From Bacillus sp. (in: firmicutes) (GTDB lineage: Bacteria; Bacillota; Bacilli; Bacillales; Bacillaceae_J): a stretch of 64,000 bases of DNA. Shown here in pieces: positions 17,128-26,065 of this stretch. The DNA is taken from contig DUSF01000035.1 in NCBI GenBank assembly GCA_012842745.1, positions 496,001-560,000 of the forward strand, given 5' to 3'. How positions within the stretch are numbered: the first letter of the stretch is position 1; each line of letters opens with the position of its first letter. A program made the position numbers and the translations under genes. The notes beneath the pieces were generated by a model. The model worked only from the letters and a program-made list of their open reading frames with translations. It made no database searches and was not told the origin of the DNA.

Positions 17128-17529
17128 ATGTCTGAAAATCAATTAATTGGCATGGCAGAGCACTCAACAAGTCTTGGCAGGGTAGAAATTGCTCCCGAAG
17201 TGATTGAGGTTATTGCTGGAATTGCGGCATCAGAGGTCGATGGTGTTTCATCAATGCGCGGAAACTTTGCGACTGGTGTTGCCGAAAAACTTGGCAGAAA
17301 ATCACATGGAAAAGGGATTAAAGTTGAGCTTGGAGAAGAAGGGATTTTGATTGATGTTTATGTCGTCATGCTTTTTGGAGTTTCCATTCCAGACGTGGCC
17401 AAAAGAATTCAAGATAACATTCGTCAAGCTTTACTGAATATGACTGCTCTTGATGTGAGCGAAATTAATATTCATGTTGTTGGTGTACAGTTCGAACAGA
17501 AAGCCGAAGAGGAAGACCTAGCATTTTAA
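17128..17529 (+). CDS. yqhY: Asp23/Gls24 family protein YqhY
   Basis: 133 residues with the Asp23 core (LGRVEIAPEVIEVIAGIAASEVDGVSSM and IDVYVVMLFGVSIPDVAKRIQ). Asp23 proteins are small, abundant, often envelope-linked proteins of unclear mechanism. Its constant linkage to accB-accC, kept here at 36 bp, and reports that B. subtilis yqhY mutants acquire suppressors in acc genes point to a role in restraining acetyl-CoA carboxylase. AGGAAAGGAG precedes the ATG. Confidence 0.92.
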   Translation: MSENQLIGMAEHSTSLGRVEIAPEVIEVIAGIAASEVDGVSSMRGNFATGVAEKLGRKSHGKGIKVELGEEGILIDVYVVMLFGVSIPDVAKRIQDNIRQALLNMTALDVSEINIHVVGVQFEQKAEEEDLAF

Positions 17530-17549
17530 TTAAAAATATAACGATGTTT

Positions 17550-17588
17550 AAGCCTTGGGGAGTAGCAATCTCCTTGGCTTTTTTTTAT
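17550..17588 (+). terminator. terminator after yqhY
   Basis: AAGCCTTGGGGAG and CTCCTTGGCTT arms around a 7-nt loop, followed by eight T. Confidence 0.8.
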
Positions 17589-17592
17589 ATTA

Positions 17593-17621
17593 TTAAAAAT
17601 CGTGTCATTTTATGGTATCAT
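17593..17621 (+). promoter_or_regulatory. possible sigma-A promoter of nusB
   Basis: TTAAAA (17593-17598), 17 bases, TATCAT (17616-17621), 30 bp before the nusB start. Both boxes are imperfect, but the spacing is ideal and a terminator lies directly upstream. Confidence 0.4.
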
Positions 17622-17651
17622 CTTTCTATACTGTTGAAAGGAAGTTAGTGA

Positions 17652-18047
17652 ATGAAAAGAAGAACAGCAAGAGAAAAAGCGTTACAATCTTTATTTCAGA
17701 TTGACCGAAGTCAGATTGATCCTCTCGAAGCCATTCGTTATGTGTTAGAGGATGGCAAAATCGATCCTTTTTTAGAGGACTTAGTCATCGGCACGTCAAA
17801 AAATCTCGTTGAAATAGACAAGCTCATTAGTGAAAATTTAGAAAAGTGGACAATTGAACGTTTAGGCAATGTTGACCGGACAATTTTACGGATGGCTACA
17901 TATGAGATGATGTTTTTGGATGATATCCCACATAATGTCTCAATCGATGAAGCAATTGAATTAGCAAAAAAATTCGGTGATGACAATTCAAGTAAATTTG
18001 TAAATAGTGTTTTATCTAAAATAAAAAATAAAATGAAAGAGAATTAA
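17652..18047 (+). CDS. nusB: transcription antitermination factor NusB
   Basis: 131 residues, all-helical, starting [18 protein letters not shown] and with [18 protein letters not shown] near the C-terminus, both typical. NusB with NusE (S10) binds boxA RNA in rRNA leaders and supports antitermination. It starts the nusB-folD-xseA-xseB-ispA operon, which flows with tight spacing toward OLE RNA and dxs. Confidence 0.96.
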   Translation: MKRRTAREKALQSLFQIDRSQIDPLEAIRYVLEDGKIDPFLEDLVIGTSKNLVEIDKLISENLEKWTIERLGNVDRTILRMATYEMMFLDDIPHNVSIDEAIELAKKFGDDNSSKFVNSVLSKIKNKMKEN

Positions 18048-18063
18048 TATTGGGGGCACAGAC

Positions 18064-18927
18064 ATGACAGCAAAAATTATTAGCGGTAAGGAAATCGCAA
18101 CACAGTTAAGGGAGGAAATGAAAGTAGAAGTTAACAAACTTCAAGAACAAGGGGTTACACCGGGATTAGCGGTAATCCTCGTGGGTGATGACCCTGCTTC
18201 CCATTCCTATGTTAAAGGTAAGAAAAAAGGCTGTGAAGAAGTAGGCATCTACAATCGTTCTATTGAAGTGCCAGCTACATTAACGGAAGCTGAACTTCTA
18301 CAAATGATTGATGAATTAAACAATGATGCTGCTATTCACGGGATTTTAGTGCAATTGCCTTTACCAGCTCATATTGATGAGAAAAAAGTTATCGAAAGAA
18401 TTTCACCGGACAAAGATGTGGACGGGTTTCACCCGATTAATGTTGGCAGAATGATGACAGGGCAAAGAGCGTTTATTTCTTGCACACCTTTTGGCATTTT
18501 AAAAATGGTGCAGCTTCAAAATATTGAAATCGAAGGGAAGCATGTTGTCGTCGTTGGCCGCAGCAATATTGTTGGAAAACCAGTTGGTCAGCTATTTTTA
18601 AATGAAAATGCAACAGTTACCTATTGCCATTCAAGAACGAAAAACCTAAAAGAAATGACGAAGCAAGCGGATATTTTAATTGTTGCTGTTGGTAGAGCAA
18701 ATTTCATCGGCAAGGACCATATTAAAGAGGGCGCAGTTGTCATTGACGTTGGTGTCAATCGTGATGAAACGACAGGCAAACTTGTTGGTGATGTAATTTT
18801 TGATGAAGGAAAAGAAGTGGCAAGCTTTATTACGCCAGTTCCAGGTGGTGTCGGCCCGTTGACGATTACGATGCTTCTTTATAATACAATTGAATCTGCA
18901 AAATACGAGCTTGAGGCTCGTTCATGA
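18064..18927 (+). CDS. folD: bifunctional methylenetetrahydrofolate dehydrogenase/cyclohydrolase
   Basis: 287 residues. The catalytic domain has [14 protein letters not shown] (catalytic Lys) and VQLPLP; the NADP-binding Rossmann domain has [12 protein letters not shown]; the C-terminus has [12 protein letters not shown]. It interconverts 5,10-methylene-THF and 10-formyl-THF for purine and formyl-Met synthesis. It overlaps xseA by 4 bp. Confidence 0.97.
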   Translation: MTAKIISGKEIATQLREEMKVEVNKLQEQGVTPGLAVILVGDDPASHSYVKGKKKGCEEVGIYNRSIEVPATLTEAELLQMIDELNNDAAIHGILVQLPLPAHIDEKKVIERISPDKDVDGFHPINVGRMMTGQRAFISCTPFGILKMVQLQNIEIEGKHVVVVGRSNIVGKPVGQLFLNENATVTYCHSRTKNLKEMTKQADILIVAVGRANFIGKDHIKEGAVVIDVGVNRDETTGKLVGDVIFDEGKEVASFITPVPGGVGPLTITMLLYNTIESAKYELEARS

Positions 18928-20273
18928 CCGAGCAAAAATTTTTAACGGTTACGGCCTTAACAAGGTATTTAAAAAGAAAATTTGATACAGATCCCCATTT
19001 ACAGGAAGTATGGATAAAGGGGGAGCTTTCGAATTTTAAATGGCATAGCCGTGGTCATATGTATTTCACTTTGAAGGATGAAAATACCCGCATTCAAGGC
19101 GTGATGTTTGCTGGTGATAATCGTTATCTAAAGTTTAAGCCTGAAGATGGGATGAAGGTGCTTATTCGCGGTGAAGTCACAGTCTATGAAGCTTATGGCC
19201 AATACCAAATTTATGCGAAAGAAATGCAGCCAGACGGCATTGGTAATCTATATTTGGCCTTTGAAGAATTGAAAAAAAAGCTAGAGCTTGAAGGGCTATT
19301 TTCCGAGGAGCGCAAAAAAGTAATTCCAAAATTTCCTGAGCATATTGGTGTAATAACATCACCAACAGGTGCTGCAATCAGGGATATTTTGACAACAATC
19401 AAAAGACGTTATCCAATTGCCAGAATTACGATTCTTCCTGTTTTAGTACAGGGAGACGAAGCAGCTGCTTCGATTGCAAATGCAATTCAAAATGCTAACA
19501 CAATGGGTGGATTTGATTGTCTAATTGCCGGACGTGGTGGAGGATCGATTGAGGATCTTTGGCCTTTCAATGAGGAAATCGTGGCACGCGCCATATTTGC
19601 CTCAGTCATTCCAATTATTTCGGCTGTCGGCCATGAGACTGATTTTACAATCGCTGATTTTGTGGCGGACCTCCGTGCCCCAACGCCAACTGCAGCGGCG
19701 GAGCTGGCCGTCCCCCATATTGAGGAATTGCACGAAAGAGTAGCTGTAAATACAGTAAGGCTCGTTAGAGCTGTGAATGAAAAAGTAAATATGGCGAAAA
19801 AAAACTTACAACATCTTCGAAAATCGTATGCTTTTCGTTATCCAAGGCAACTTATTAATCAAAAAGAGCAAGAGTTGGACCGGTTGTTTGAGAAATTAAC
19901 GAAAGAAATGCGCCGTAAATTAGAAAGAGAAGAAGAAAAGTTCAAGCAAGTCAACGCTAGATTAAAAAAGTCCCATCCACTTGCCCAAATTAACCGCGAA
20001 AATGAACGACTCAAGCGGTTAACGCGGGAATTAGAACGGGCCGCTATGAAGCAACTGAATGAGAAACGGATGCAATTTAGCAATACGATAACAACATTGA
20101 ACGCCTTAAACCCGTTAAAAGTAATGGAAAGAGGCTACAGTCTCGTTTACAATGAAGAGAAAAAAATTGTGAAATCCATTAAACAAATTGAGCTTGGTGA
20201 TACTATAAAAGTTCTTTTGACGAATGGCAGCCTTGAATGTCAAGTTTGGGGACTAGAAGAGGGTGAAAATTGA
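18924..20273 (+). CDS. xseA: exodeoxyribonuclease VII large subunit
   Basis: 449 residues: an N-terminal OB-fold ([20 protein letters not shown]), the catalytic core with [28 protein letters not shown] and [13 protein letters not shown], and a long C-terminal coiled coil (about 270-400). With several XseB subunits it degrades single-stranded DNA to oligonucleotides. The ATG overlaps the folD stop. Confidence 0.97.
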   Translation: MTEQKFLTVTALTRYLKRKFDTDPHLQEVWIKGELSNFKWHSRGHMYFTLKDENTRIQGVMFAGDNRYLKFKPEDGMKVLIRGEVTVYEAYGQYQIYAKEMQPDGIGNLYLAFEELKKKLELEGLFSEERKKVIPKFPEHIGVITSPTGAAIRDILTTIKRRYPIARITILPVLVQGDEAAASIANAIQNANTMGGFDCLIAGRGGGSIEDLWPFNEEIVARAIFASVIPIISAVGHETDFTIADFVADLRAPTPTAAAELAVPHIEELHERVAVNTVRLVRAVNEKVNMAKKNLQHLRKSYAFRYPRQLINQKEQELDRLFEKLTKEMRRKLEREEEKFKQVNARLKKSHPLAQINRENERLKRLTRELERAAMKQLNEKRMQFSNTITTLNALNPLKVMERGYSLVYNEEKKIVKSIKQIELGDTIKVLLTNGSLECQVWGLEEGEN

Positions 20274-20515
20274 TGAGTGAAGCGGAAAAAATGACTTTTG
20301 AACAGGCAATGAAAAGTCTTGAGGACATTGTCGGAAAGCTAGAAGAAGGTGACGTTCCTTTGGAGGCAGCGATTGCATATTTTCAAGAAGGAATGAGCTT
20401 ATCGAAAATATGCCATGAAAAATTACAATATGTTGAAAAACAAATGGAGCAAATTCTCGGGGAAGATGGAGAAATGAAGCCTTTTATCTTAGAAGAAGAT
20501 GGAGGACAACAATGA
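20273..20515 (+). CDS. xseB: exodeoxyribonuclease VII small subunit
   Basis: 80 residues of helical hairpin type with the family core [19 protein letters not shown] and [14 protein letters not shown]. The start is placed at ATG 20273, inside the TGATG overlap with the xseA stop; the preceding TTG is not needed. It overlaps ispA by 4 bp. Confidence 0.96.
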   Translation: MSEAEKMTFEQAMKSLEDIVGKLEEGDVPLEAAIAYFQEGMSLSKICHEKLQYVEKQMEQILGEDGEMKPFILEEDGGQQ

Positions 20516-21396
20516 CCCAGCTTTTAAGTACATATTTAACGAATAAAAAACAGTGGATAGAAGAGAAACTCCCTATTTATATCGAGACTATGGAAGCACC
20601 GGAAATAATTAAGGAATCGATGATCTATTCCTTAAAGGCTGGTGGGAAAAGAATAAGGCCGATTCTTTTATTCGCAACGATAAACGCATTTGGAAAACCA
20701 GAAGAATCAGGCTTGGACGTTGCTTGTGCTCTGGAAATGATTCATACGTATTCGCTTATCCATGATGACTTGCCGAGCATGGATGATGATGATCTCCGAC
20801 GCGGAAAGCCGACGAACCATAAGGTTTATGGGGAAGCGATTGCGATATTAGCCGGGGACGGTTTGTTGACCCATAGCTTTGAAGTCATCGCCAATTCGAA
20901 AGCGCTATCGGATTCTTTAAAAGTTAAAGTTATTGCGATGCTAGCGCATGCTGCGGGACCTAGTGGCATGGTTGGTGGACAAGTTGCTGACCTTTTAGGG
21001 GAAAATAAGCTTTTAACTGTTCCTGAACTTGAGTATATTCATGAGCATAAAACAGGAAAGCTTCTTCGTTTTGCGATTGTAGCTGGTGCTGTTATTGCAG
21101 GTGCTACCGATGAACAACAACAATGTTTGGATGCGTTTGCTAAACATTTAGGTTTAGCTTTTCAAATTAAAGACGATATTTTAGATATTGAAGGTAGTGT
21201 TGAGCAAATTGGCAAGCCAGTAGGTAGTGATGAAGGAAAAGCGAAAAGCACTTATCCGAAATTATTAACTGTAGAAGGCGCAAAGGAAAAGTGCAATGAC
21301 CACCTAAAACAAGCGAAAATGTGGCTCGAAAAAGCAAACGTCAATCAAGATTTGTTATTGGAAATTGCCGACTATATTGTCAATCGCAATCATTGA
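20512..21396 (+). CDS. ispA: farnesyl diphosphate synthase (polyprenyl synthetase)
   Basis: 294 residues. The first aspartate-rich motif DDLPSMD lies at residues 85-91, the second is KDDILD; GGKRIRP precedes them. It condenses IPP with DMAPP and GPP to farnesyl diphosphate, the precursor of undecaprenyl phosphate and menaquinone side chains. The gene overlaps xseB. In most bacilli dxs follows directly; here OLE RNA and oapA are inserted between them. Confidence 0.96.
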   Translation: MTQLLSTYLTNKKQWIEEKLPIYIETMEAPEIIKESMIYSLKAGGKRIRPILLFATINAFGKPEESGLDVACALEMIHTYSLIHDDLPSMDDDDLRRGKPTNHKVYGEAIAILAGDGLLTHSFEVIANSKALSDSLKVKVIAMLAHAAGPSGMVGGQVADLLGENKLLTVPELEYIHEHKTGKLLRFAIVAGAVIAGATDEQQQCLDAFAKHLGLAFQIKDDILDIEGSVEQIGKPVGSDEGKAKSTYPKLLTVEGAKEKCNDHLKQAKMWLEKANVNQDLLLEIADYIVNRNH

Positions 21397-21421
21397 GCAT
21401 TTGTTAGTTTTATGGTAGTAT
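21393..21421 (+). promoter_or_regulatory. possible own promoter of OLE RNA
   Basis: TTGAGC (21393-21398), 17 bases, TAGTAT (21416-21421). A start about 7 nt later would lie just before the 5' strand of the OLE terminal helix at 21435. The -35 box overlaps the ispA stop codon. Confidence 0.35.
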
Positions 21422-21434
21422 GAAAGTAACAATT

Positions 21435-22038
21435 GGAGTGGTGCAGTATTCTAGTCGGTCTACTAATTCTGAAGACGGGCCTAAAAATCCGTTAAAGGGC
21501 ACATCGATGAAGTTCCTTGTGTTGGCTTGAGGCGCCCAGCCTTGGGTTGATGCTGGGAGTTAAGGTTGAAGGGCGATCCACAAAGGCATGTGGGCGTTGA
21601 CCCTTCTTCCGCGGAGGCCCATTTGCGTAGGAGTTGTAACAGGAGCAATCCTATGGAATGGGGTATGAACCTGTTATTGCAAGTGCGGGAAGCATTGCAA
21701 GCAGCGTAGCCTGCCTTGAGTGGAGTAAGCGGGGATTATGGTTAAAGCATAAAGTATCGAGTAGGCCGCTCGAACTGTTATGAACATGTCCATATGAAAT
21801 CTTCTCTGCAAAAGAGGCTAGGGATTAGTTAAAGGCTGCCTGAGGAAAACTCCTAGACTGTTCACGACTGACATATACTGGGGATTATAGTACGGACTAA
21901 GTGGCAATCCAGTCTAGCTGCTGGTGACACAGCTAAGGTGGGTTTAAAGGGAAACCGCCGAAGTGGCAACACTTGGTACTCGCTTGGGAAAACCTACTGG
22001 ACCTAAGCCGTAGTTTTTACTCAGTGTATGACCACTCC
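21435..22038 (+). ncRNA. ole: OLE RNA (ornate, large, extremophilic RNA)
   Basis: This 690-base gap has no credible ORF but is visibly richer in G+C than its surroundings. Its ends close a perfect 8-bp helix: GGAGTGGT (21435-21442) with ACCACTCC (22031-22038), enclosing about 604 nt, close to the roughly 610 nt reported for OLE RNAs. Internal helices include AAGGG/CCCTT enclosing CCACA/TGTGG (21569-21605), AACAGG/CCTGTT (about 21638-21675), and AAGTG-GCAA-CACTT near 21960-21974. Position between ispA and dxs and directly upstream of oapA is the characteristic OLE location. Known OLE RNAs form a membrane-bound complex with OapA and other proteins and protect against alcohols, cold and Mg2+ stress; the biochemical activity is unresolved. 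A covariance-model search would confirm it. Confidence 0.93.
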
Positions 22039-22086
22039 GCTTTCAATAATTTTTATCGGAATTTACCGAAAAAAGGTAGTTGAAAA

Positions 22087-22683
22087 ATGAAAGATCTCTT
22101 ACATAAATCGATACGTTTTAGTTTAAGCATTGCCGTTATCACATTTGTGTTAGCGGCTATTTTTTCAATTATTTCAACTATCATGCTCAGTGGTGTAAAA
22201 TGGGGAGTGGGCATGCTATTAGTATTGTTCATTGTCCTTATCGGGATTTTTTTTGATATACTAGGAATTGCTTCTACCTCTGCAGATGAAACGCCTTTTC
22301 ATGCGATGGCTTCAAAGAAGATAAAGGGGTCAAAGCAAGCGATTTTAATTACAAGGAATGCGGATCGTTTTGCAAATTTTTGTAATGATGTCATCGGTGA
22401 TATTTCCGGAATTATTAGTGGAACTGCCTCGGCCATCGTCATAATTCAAATTGCGACGAGTTTAGGCTATGAAGAGGTTTCGGCTCCTCAATATATTATT
22501 TCAGTTGTTTTTACAAGTATTGTTGCTGCGTTGACAGTGGGCGGAAAAGCATTTGGAAAATCATTTGCGATTCGTTATTCAACGGATATAATTTTTCGAG
22601 TTGGACAGATTTTATACGTGCTTGAAGATAAGTTTAAAATTACACTTTTTAAAGAACATAAAAAACGTAAAGTTAGAAAATGA
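22087..22683 (+). CDS. oapA: OLE-associated membrane protein OapA
   Basis: 198 residues with four hydrophobic segments (about 10-35, 42-65, 105-127, 134-155), a charged central part (about 70-102) and a strongly basic C-terminus (FKEHKKRKVRK). The DVIGD at residues about 101-105 fits the DxxxD motif described for OapA. It starts 48 bp after the OLE terminal helix and ends 15 bp before dxs. OapA tethers OLE RNA to the cytoplasmic membrane; a distant relation to CNNM/DUF21-type Mg2+ transport proteins has been proposed. The assignment rests on topology, motif and the adjacent OLE RNA. Confidence 0.9.
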   Translation: MKDLLHKSIRFSLSIAVITFVLAAIFSIISTIMLSGVKWGVGMLLVLFIVLIGIFFDILGIASTSADETPFHAMASKKIKGSKQAILITRNADRFANFCNDVIGDISGIISGTASAIVIIQIATSLGYEEVSAPQYIISVVFTSIVAALTVGGKAFGKSFAIRYSTDIIFRVGQILYVLEDKFKITLFKEHKKRKVRK

Positions 22684-22698
22684 AAGTGAGTTGCTAAC

Positions 22699-24603
22699 AT
22701 GAACCTTGAGATGTTAAAAGACCCTAAAATGATCAAAAACCTTACAGATGATGAGTTAGAGAAGCTGGCAGAAGCTATTAGAAAGTTTCTTGTTGAAAAG
22801 CTTTCAACGAGCGGCGGTCATTTAGGTCCTAATCTTGGTGTTGTAGAGCTTACATTAGCACTACATAAAGTATTTGACAGTCCTAAAGACAAACTTCTAT
22901 GGGATGTTGGGCATCAATCTTATGTTCATAAAATTTTAACAGGTCGTGCTGGCGGTTTTGATACCCTTAGAAAATATAAAGGATTGTCAGGATTCCCGAA
23001 AATGAGTGAATCAGAGCATGATGTCTGGGAAACAGGTCATAGTTCAACTTCGCTTTCCGGAGCAATGGGGATGGCGATTGCTAGGGATTTAAAAAGAACG
23101 GATGAAAAAATAATTCCAATTATTGGTGACGGTGCTTTAACAGGTGGAATGGCATTGGAGGCTTTAAACCATATCGGACATGAAAAAAAGGATATCATCG
23201 TTATTTTGAATGATAATGAAATGTCAATTGCTCCAAATGTCGGCGCCTTGCATCATATTTTAGGAAGACTGCGCACGGCAGGAAAATACCAATGGGTGAA
23301 AGATGAATTAGAATTTTTAATGAAAAAAATTCCGGCAATCGGCGGTAAAGTGGCAGCCACTGCTGAACGGATTAAGGATTCTCTAAAATATTTGCTCGTT
23401 TCAGGGGTGTTTTTCGAGGAGTTAGGGTTTACGTATCTTGGCCCAGTAGACGGTCATAATATTACGAATTTAATCGAGACCCTTCAATTTGCAAAAAAAA
23501 CGAAAGGGCCTATCCTTGTTCATGTAATCACGAAAAAAGGCAAAGGATACAAACCAGCAGAATTAGATACAACTGGAAAATGGCATGGGGTTGGTCCATA
23601 TAAGATAGAGTCTGGAGAAGGAATCCAGCCAGTTACCACTGCTCCTGCTTGGAGTAAAGTGATTAGTGACGCTGTTCTAAAAAATGCGCGAAACGATAAA
23701 CGAGTTGTTGCGATTACGCCAGCAATGCCAATGGGTTCAAAATTAATGGATTTTGCGAAAGAACTTCCTAAGCGCTTCTTTGACGTTGGGATTGCTGAAC
23801 AGCATGCTGTAACAATGGCGGCAGGGCTGGCAACACAAAATCTCAAACCGTTCTTAGCGATTTATTCAACGTTTTTACAGCGCGGCTATGACCAAGTGAT
23901 TCACGATGTTTGCCGCCAAAAGTTAAATGTATTTTTTGGAATAGACCGGGCTGGCTTAGTTGGAGCTGACGGAGAGACGCATCATGGTATTTATGATATC
24001 GCGTTTTTAAGACATATTCCTAACATCGTTCTAATGATGCCAAAAGATGAAAATGAAGGTCAACATATGGTTTATACGGCCCTTCAATACGATAATGGTC
24101 CAATCGCGCTTAGATTCCCACGTGGAAATGGCCTTGGTGTGGAAATGGATACCGAATTTAAAGAAATCCCAATAGGTACTTGGGAAGTCTTAAAAGAGGG
24201 CAACGATGTAGCCATTCTTACCTTTGGAACAACAATCGAGATGGCTCTTGATGCTGCAAAATTGCTCTTGAAAGCTGGCATCAATGCAAAGGTTGTCAAT
24301 GCCCGTTTTATCAAACCGCTTGATGAGCAAATGCTTCATGCCATTTTACGAACAGGTATGCCGATTTTAACAATTGAAGAAGCTGTGCTTCAGGGTGGTT
24401 TTGGCAGTGCTGTATTAGAATTTGCCCATGACCATCAATATTATGATACCAAAATTGCTAGAATGGGCATTCCTGATCAATTTATTGAACATGGAAGCGT
24501 ATCAAAACTTTTAGAAGAAATAGGCTTAACAACGGAAAAAGTTGTTGAAAAAGTATGTCAGCTCCATGAAAAACAAATAGTAAGAAAACAGCAAAGGGCT
24601 TGA
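22699..24603 (+). CDS. dxs: 1-deoxy-D-xylulose-5-phosphate synthase
   Basis: 634 residues, transketolase fold. The thiamine-diphosphate/Mg motif is [15 protein letters not shown] (about residues 148-162), [17 protein letters not shown] lies near 72, and the pyrimidine-binding domain has [20 protein letters not shown]. It condenses pyruvate and glyceraldehyde 3-phosphate in the first step of the MEP isoprenoid pathway, which feeds ispA upstream. It is in the same direction as oapA and tlyA with spacings of 15 and 4 bp. Confidence 0.97.
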   Translation: MNLEMLKDPKMIKNLTDDELEKLAEAIRKFLVEKLSTSGGHLGPNLGVVELTLALHKVFDSPKDKLLWDVGHQSYVHKILTGRAGGFDTLRKYKGLSGFPKMSESEHDVWETGHSSTSLSGAMGMAIARDLKRTDEKIIPIIGDGALTGGMALEALNHIGHEKKDIIVILNDNEMSIAPNVGALHHILGRLRTAGKYQWVKDELEFLMKKIPAIGGKVAATAERIKDSLKYLLVSGVFFEELGFTYLGPVDGHNITNLIETLQFAKKTKGPILVHVITKKGKGYKPAELDTTGKWHGVGPYKIESGEGIQPVTTAPAWSKVISDAVLKNARNDKRVVAITPAMPMGSKLMDFAKELPKRFFDVGIAEQHAVTMAAGLATQNLKPFLAIYSTFLQRGYDQVIHDVCRQKLNVFFGIDRAGLVGADGETHHGIYDIAFLRHIPNIVLMMPKDENEGQHMVYTALQYDNGPIALRFPRGNGLGVEMDTEFKEIPIGTWEVLKEGNDVAILTFGTTIEMALDAAKLLLKAGINAKVVNARFIKPLDEQMLHAILRTGMPILTIEEAVLQGGFGSAVLEFAHDHQYYDTKIARMGIPDQFIEHGSVSKLLEEIGLTTEKVVEKVCQLHEKQIVRKQQRA

Positions 24604-24607
24604 AACA

Positions 24608-25441
24608 ATGGGTGTTAAAAAAGAAAGAGTCGATGTTTTATTAGTGGAAAGAGGCCTGTTCGAAACAAGAGAAAAGGCTAAAAGGGCAATTATGGCAGGA
24701 CTCGTATATACACCTGACGAGCGCATTGATAAACCAGGCTTGAAAATCGAAGTTGAAACACCATTGGAAGTAAAAGGGAAAGTGATGCCTTATGTTTCAA
24801 GAGGTGGGCTAAAGTTAGAAAAGGCCATCAAAGTATTCAACCTTGATTTACATGATAAAATTGTTCTCGATATTGGGGCATCTACAGGCGGATTTACTGA
24901 TTGCTCCTTGCAAAATGGAGCAAAGCTTGTCTATGCTCTTGATGTCGGCTATAATCAGCTAGCTTGGAAATTACGACAAGATGACCGTGTCACCGTCATG
25001 GAAAGAACGAATTTTCGTTATGTAACGACCGAGAATTTTTTACAAGGTTTACCAAACTTCGCAACAATTGATGTTTCTTTTATTTCTCTAAAATTAATTT
25101 TGCCTGTATTAAAAACGATTCTCACGACGGGCGGTGAGGTTGTTTGTTTAGTAAAGCCGCAATTTGAAGCAGGAAAAGATGAAGTTGGAAAAAAAGGAAT
25201 CATTCGCGATAAGAAAATTCATTGTAATGTTCTGCAGGATGTGATTCAATTTGCTCATGAAATAGGGTTTAGCGTCAACGCCGCTTCCTATTCGCCGATT
25301 ACTGGTGGCGAAGGGAATATCGAGTTTTTATTGCATTTATCATGGCACGAAGGCAACAACGAACAGTTCAATGCAATCGATGTAGAGCAAATTGTCAATG
25401 ATGCTCATGAAACATTAAAAGACCAAAGGGTAACTGAATAA
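24608..25441 (+). CDS. yqxC: TlyA-family S4/FtsJ RNA methyltransferase YqxC
   Basis: 277 residues: an N-terminal S4 RNA-binding domain (RVDVLLVERGLFETREKAKR), then an FtsJ/RrmJ-like Rossmann domain with SAM motif VLDIGASTGGFTDC (about residues 85-98) and LVKPQFE. TlyA proteins 2'-O-methylate rRNA cytidines and were once annotated as hemolysins. It starts 4 bp after dxs. The order dxs-yqxC-argR-recN is the standard one in bacilli. Confidence 0.93.
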   Translation: MGVKKERVDVLLVERGLFETREKAKRAIMAGLVYTPDERIDKPGLKIEVETPLEVKGKVMPYVSRGGLKLEKAIKVFNLDLHDKIVLDIGASTGGFTDCSLQNGAKLVYALDVGYNQLAWKLRQDDRVTVMERTNFRYVTTENFLQGLPNFATIDVSFISLKLILPVLKTILTTGGEVVCLVKPQFEAGKDEVGKKGIIRDKKIHCNVLQDVIQFAHEIGFSVNAASYSPITGGEGNIEFLLHLSWHEGNNEQFNAIDVEQIVNDAHETLKDQRVTE

Positions 25442-25547
25442 AAGTTATCCTTTTTTGCACTGATAAGTATAACTTTTTATCGGATATCAGTATAAGAAAA
25501 GACATCGAAATTTGTACAATTTATTAAAAATCGTTTAACATAATAAT

Positions 25548-25565
25548 TATGAAAAAGTATACAAA
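25548..25565 (+). promoter_or_regulatory. possible ARG box before argR
   Basis: TATGAAAAAGTATACAAA matches the B. subtilis ARG-box consensus CATGAATAAAAATKCAAK at about 12 of 18 positions. It lies 19 bp before the start of the arginine repressor gene, so autoregulation is possible. Confidence 0.3.
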
Positions 25566-25584
25566 AAAGGTGGTGGTTTTTTAG

Positions 25585-26034
25585 ATGAACAAGGGACAAC
25601 GTCATATAAAAATTAGAGAAATCATTGCCAATCATGATATTGAAACCCAAGACGAACTTGTCGAAATTCTAAAAAATCAAGGATATAACATAACACAAGC
25701 AACAATCTCAAGAGATATTAAAGAGCTTCATCTCGTTAAAGTGCCGATGGCGGACGGACGCTACAAATATAGTTTGCCAGCTGATCAACGCTTTAATCCT
25801 TTACAAAAATTGAAAAGATCATTAATAGATGCATTTGTAAAAATTGACTCTGCAGATCATCTTATTGTTATGAAAACATTGCCGGGAAACGCAAATGCGA
25901 TTGCGGCCTTAATCGATCATTTAGACTGGGATGAAATTCTCGGGACGATTGGCGGCGATGATACGATATTAATTATATGTCGTTCGGTTGAAGCGGCTGA
26001 AAATATCTCCAATCGATTTTTAGATATGCTTTAA
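25585..26034 (+). CDS. argR: arginine repressor ArgR/AhrC
   Basis: 149 residues: an N-terminal winged helix ([21 protein letters not shown], then [17 protein letters not shown]) and a C-terminal hexamerisation and arginine-binding domain with [15 protein letters not shown] and [14 protein letters not shown]. It represses arginine biosynthesis and activates catabolism in response to arginine. The window also encodes an arginine-type ABC transporter (51298-53548). It lies 32 bp before recN. Confidence 0.96.
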   Translation: MNKGQRHIKIREIIANHDIETQDELVEILKNQGYNITQATISRDIKELHLVKVPMADGRYKYSLPADQRFNPLQKLKRSLIDAFVKIDSADHLIVMKTLPGNANAIAALIDHLDWDEILGTIGGDDTILIICRSVEAAENISNRFLDML

Positions 26035-26065
26035 ATACACCAAAGTGATTAGGGGTGTGACTGTA

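Noticed and set aside
22045-22079. Terminator between OLE RNA and oapA
   Set aside because: The TCGG/CCGA hairpin is followed by A, not T, on the + strand, so it would not stop OLE-oapA read-through.
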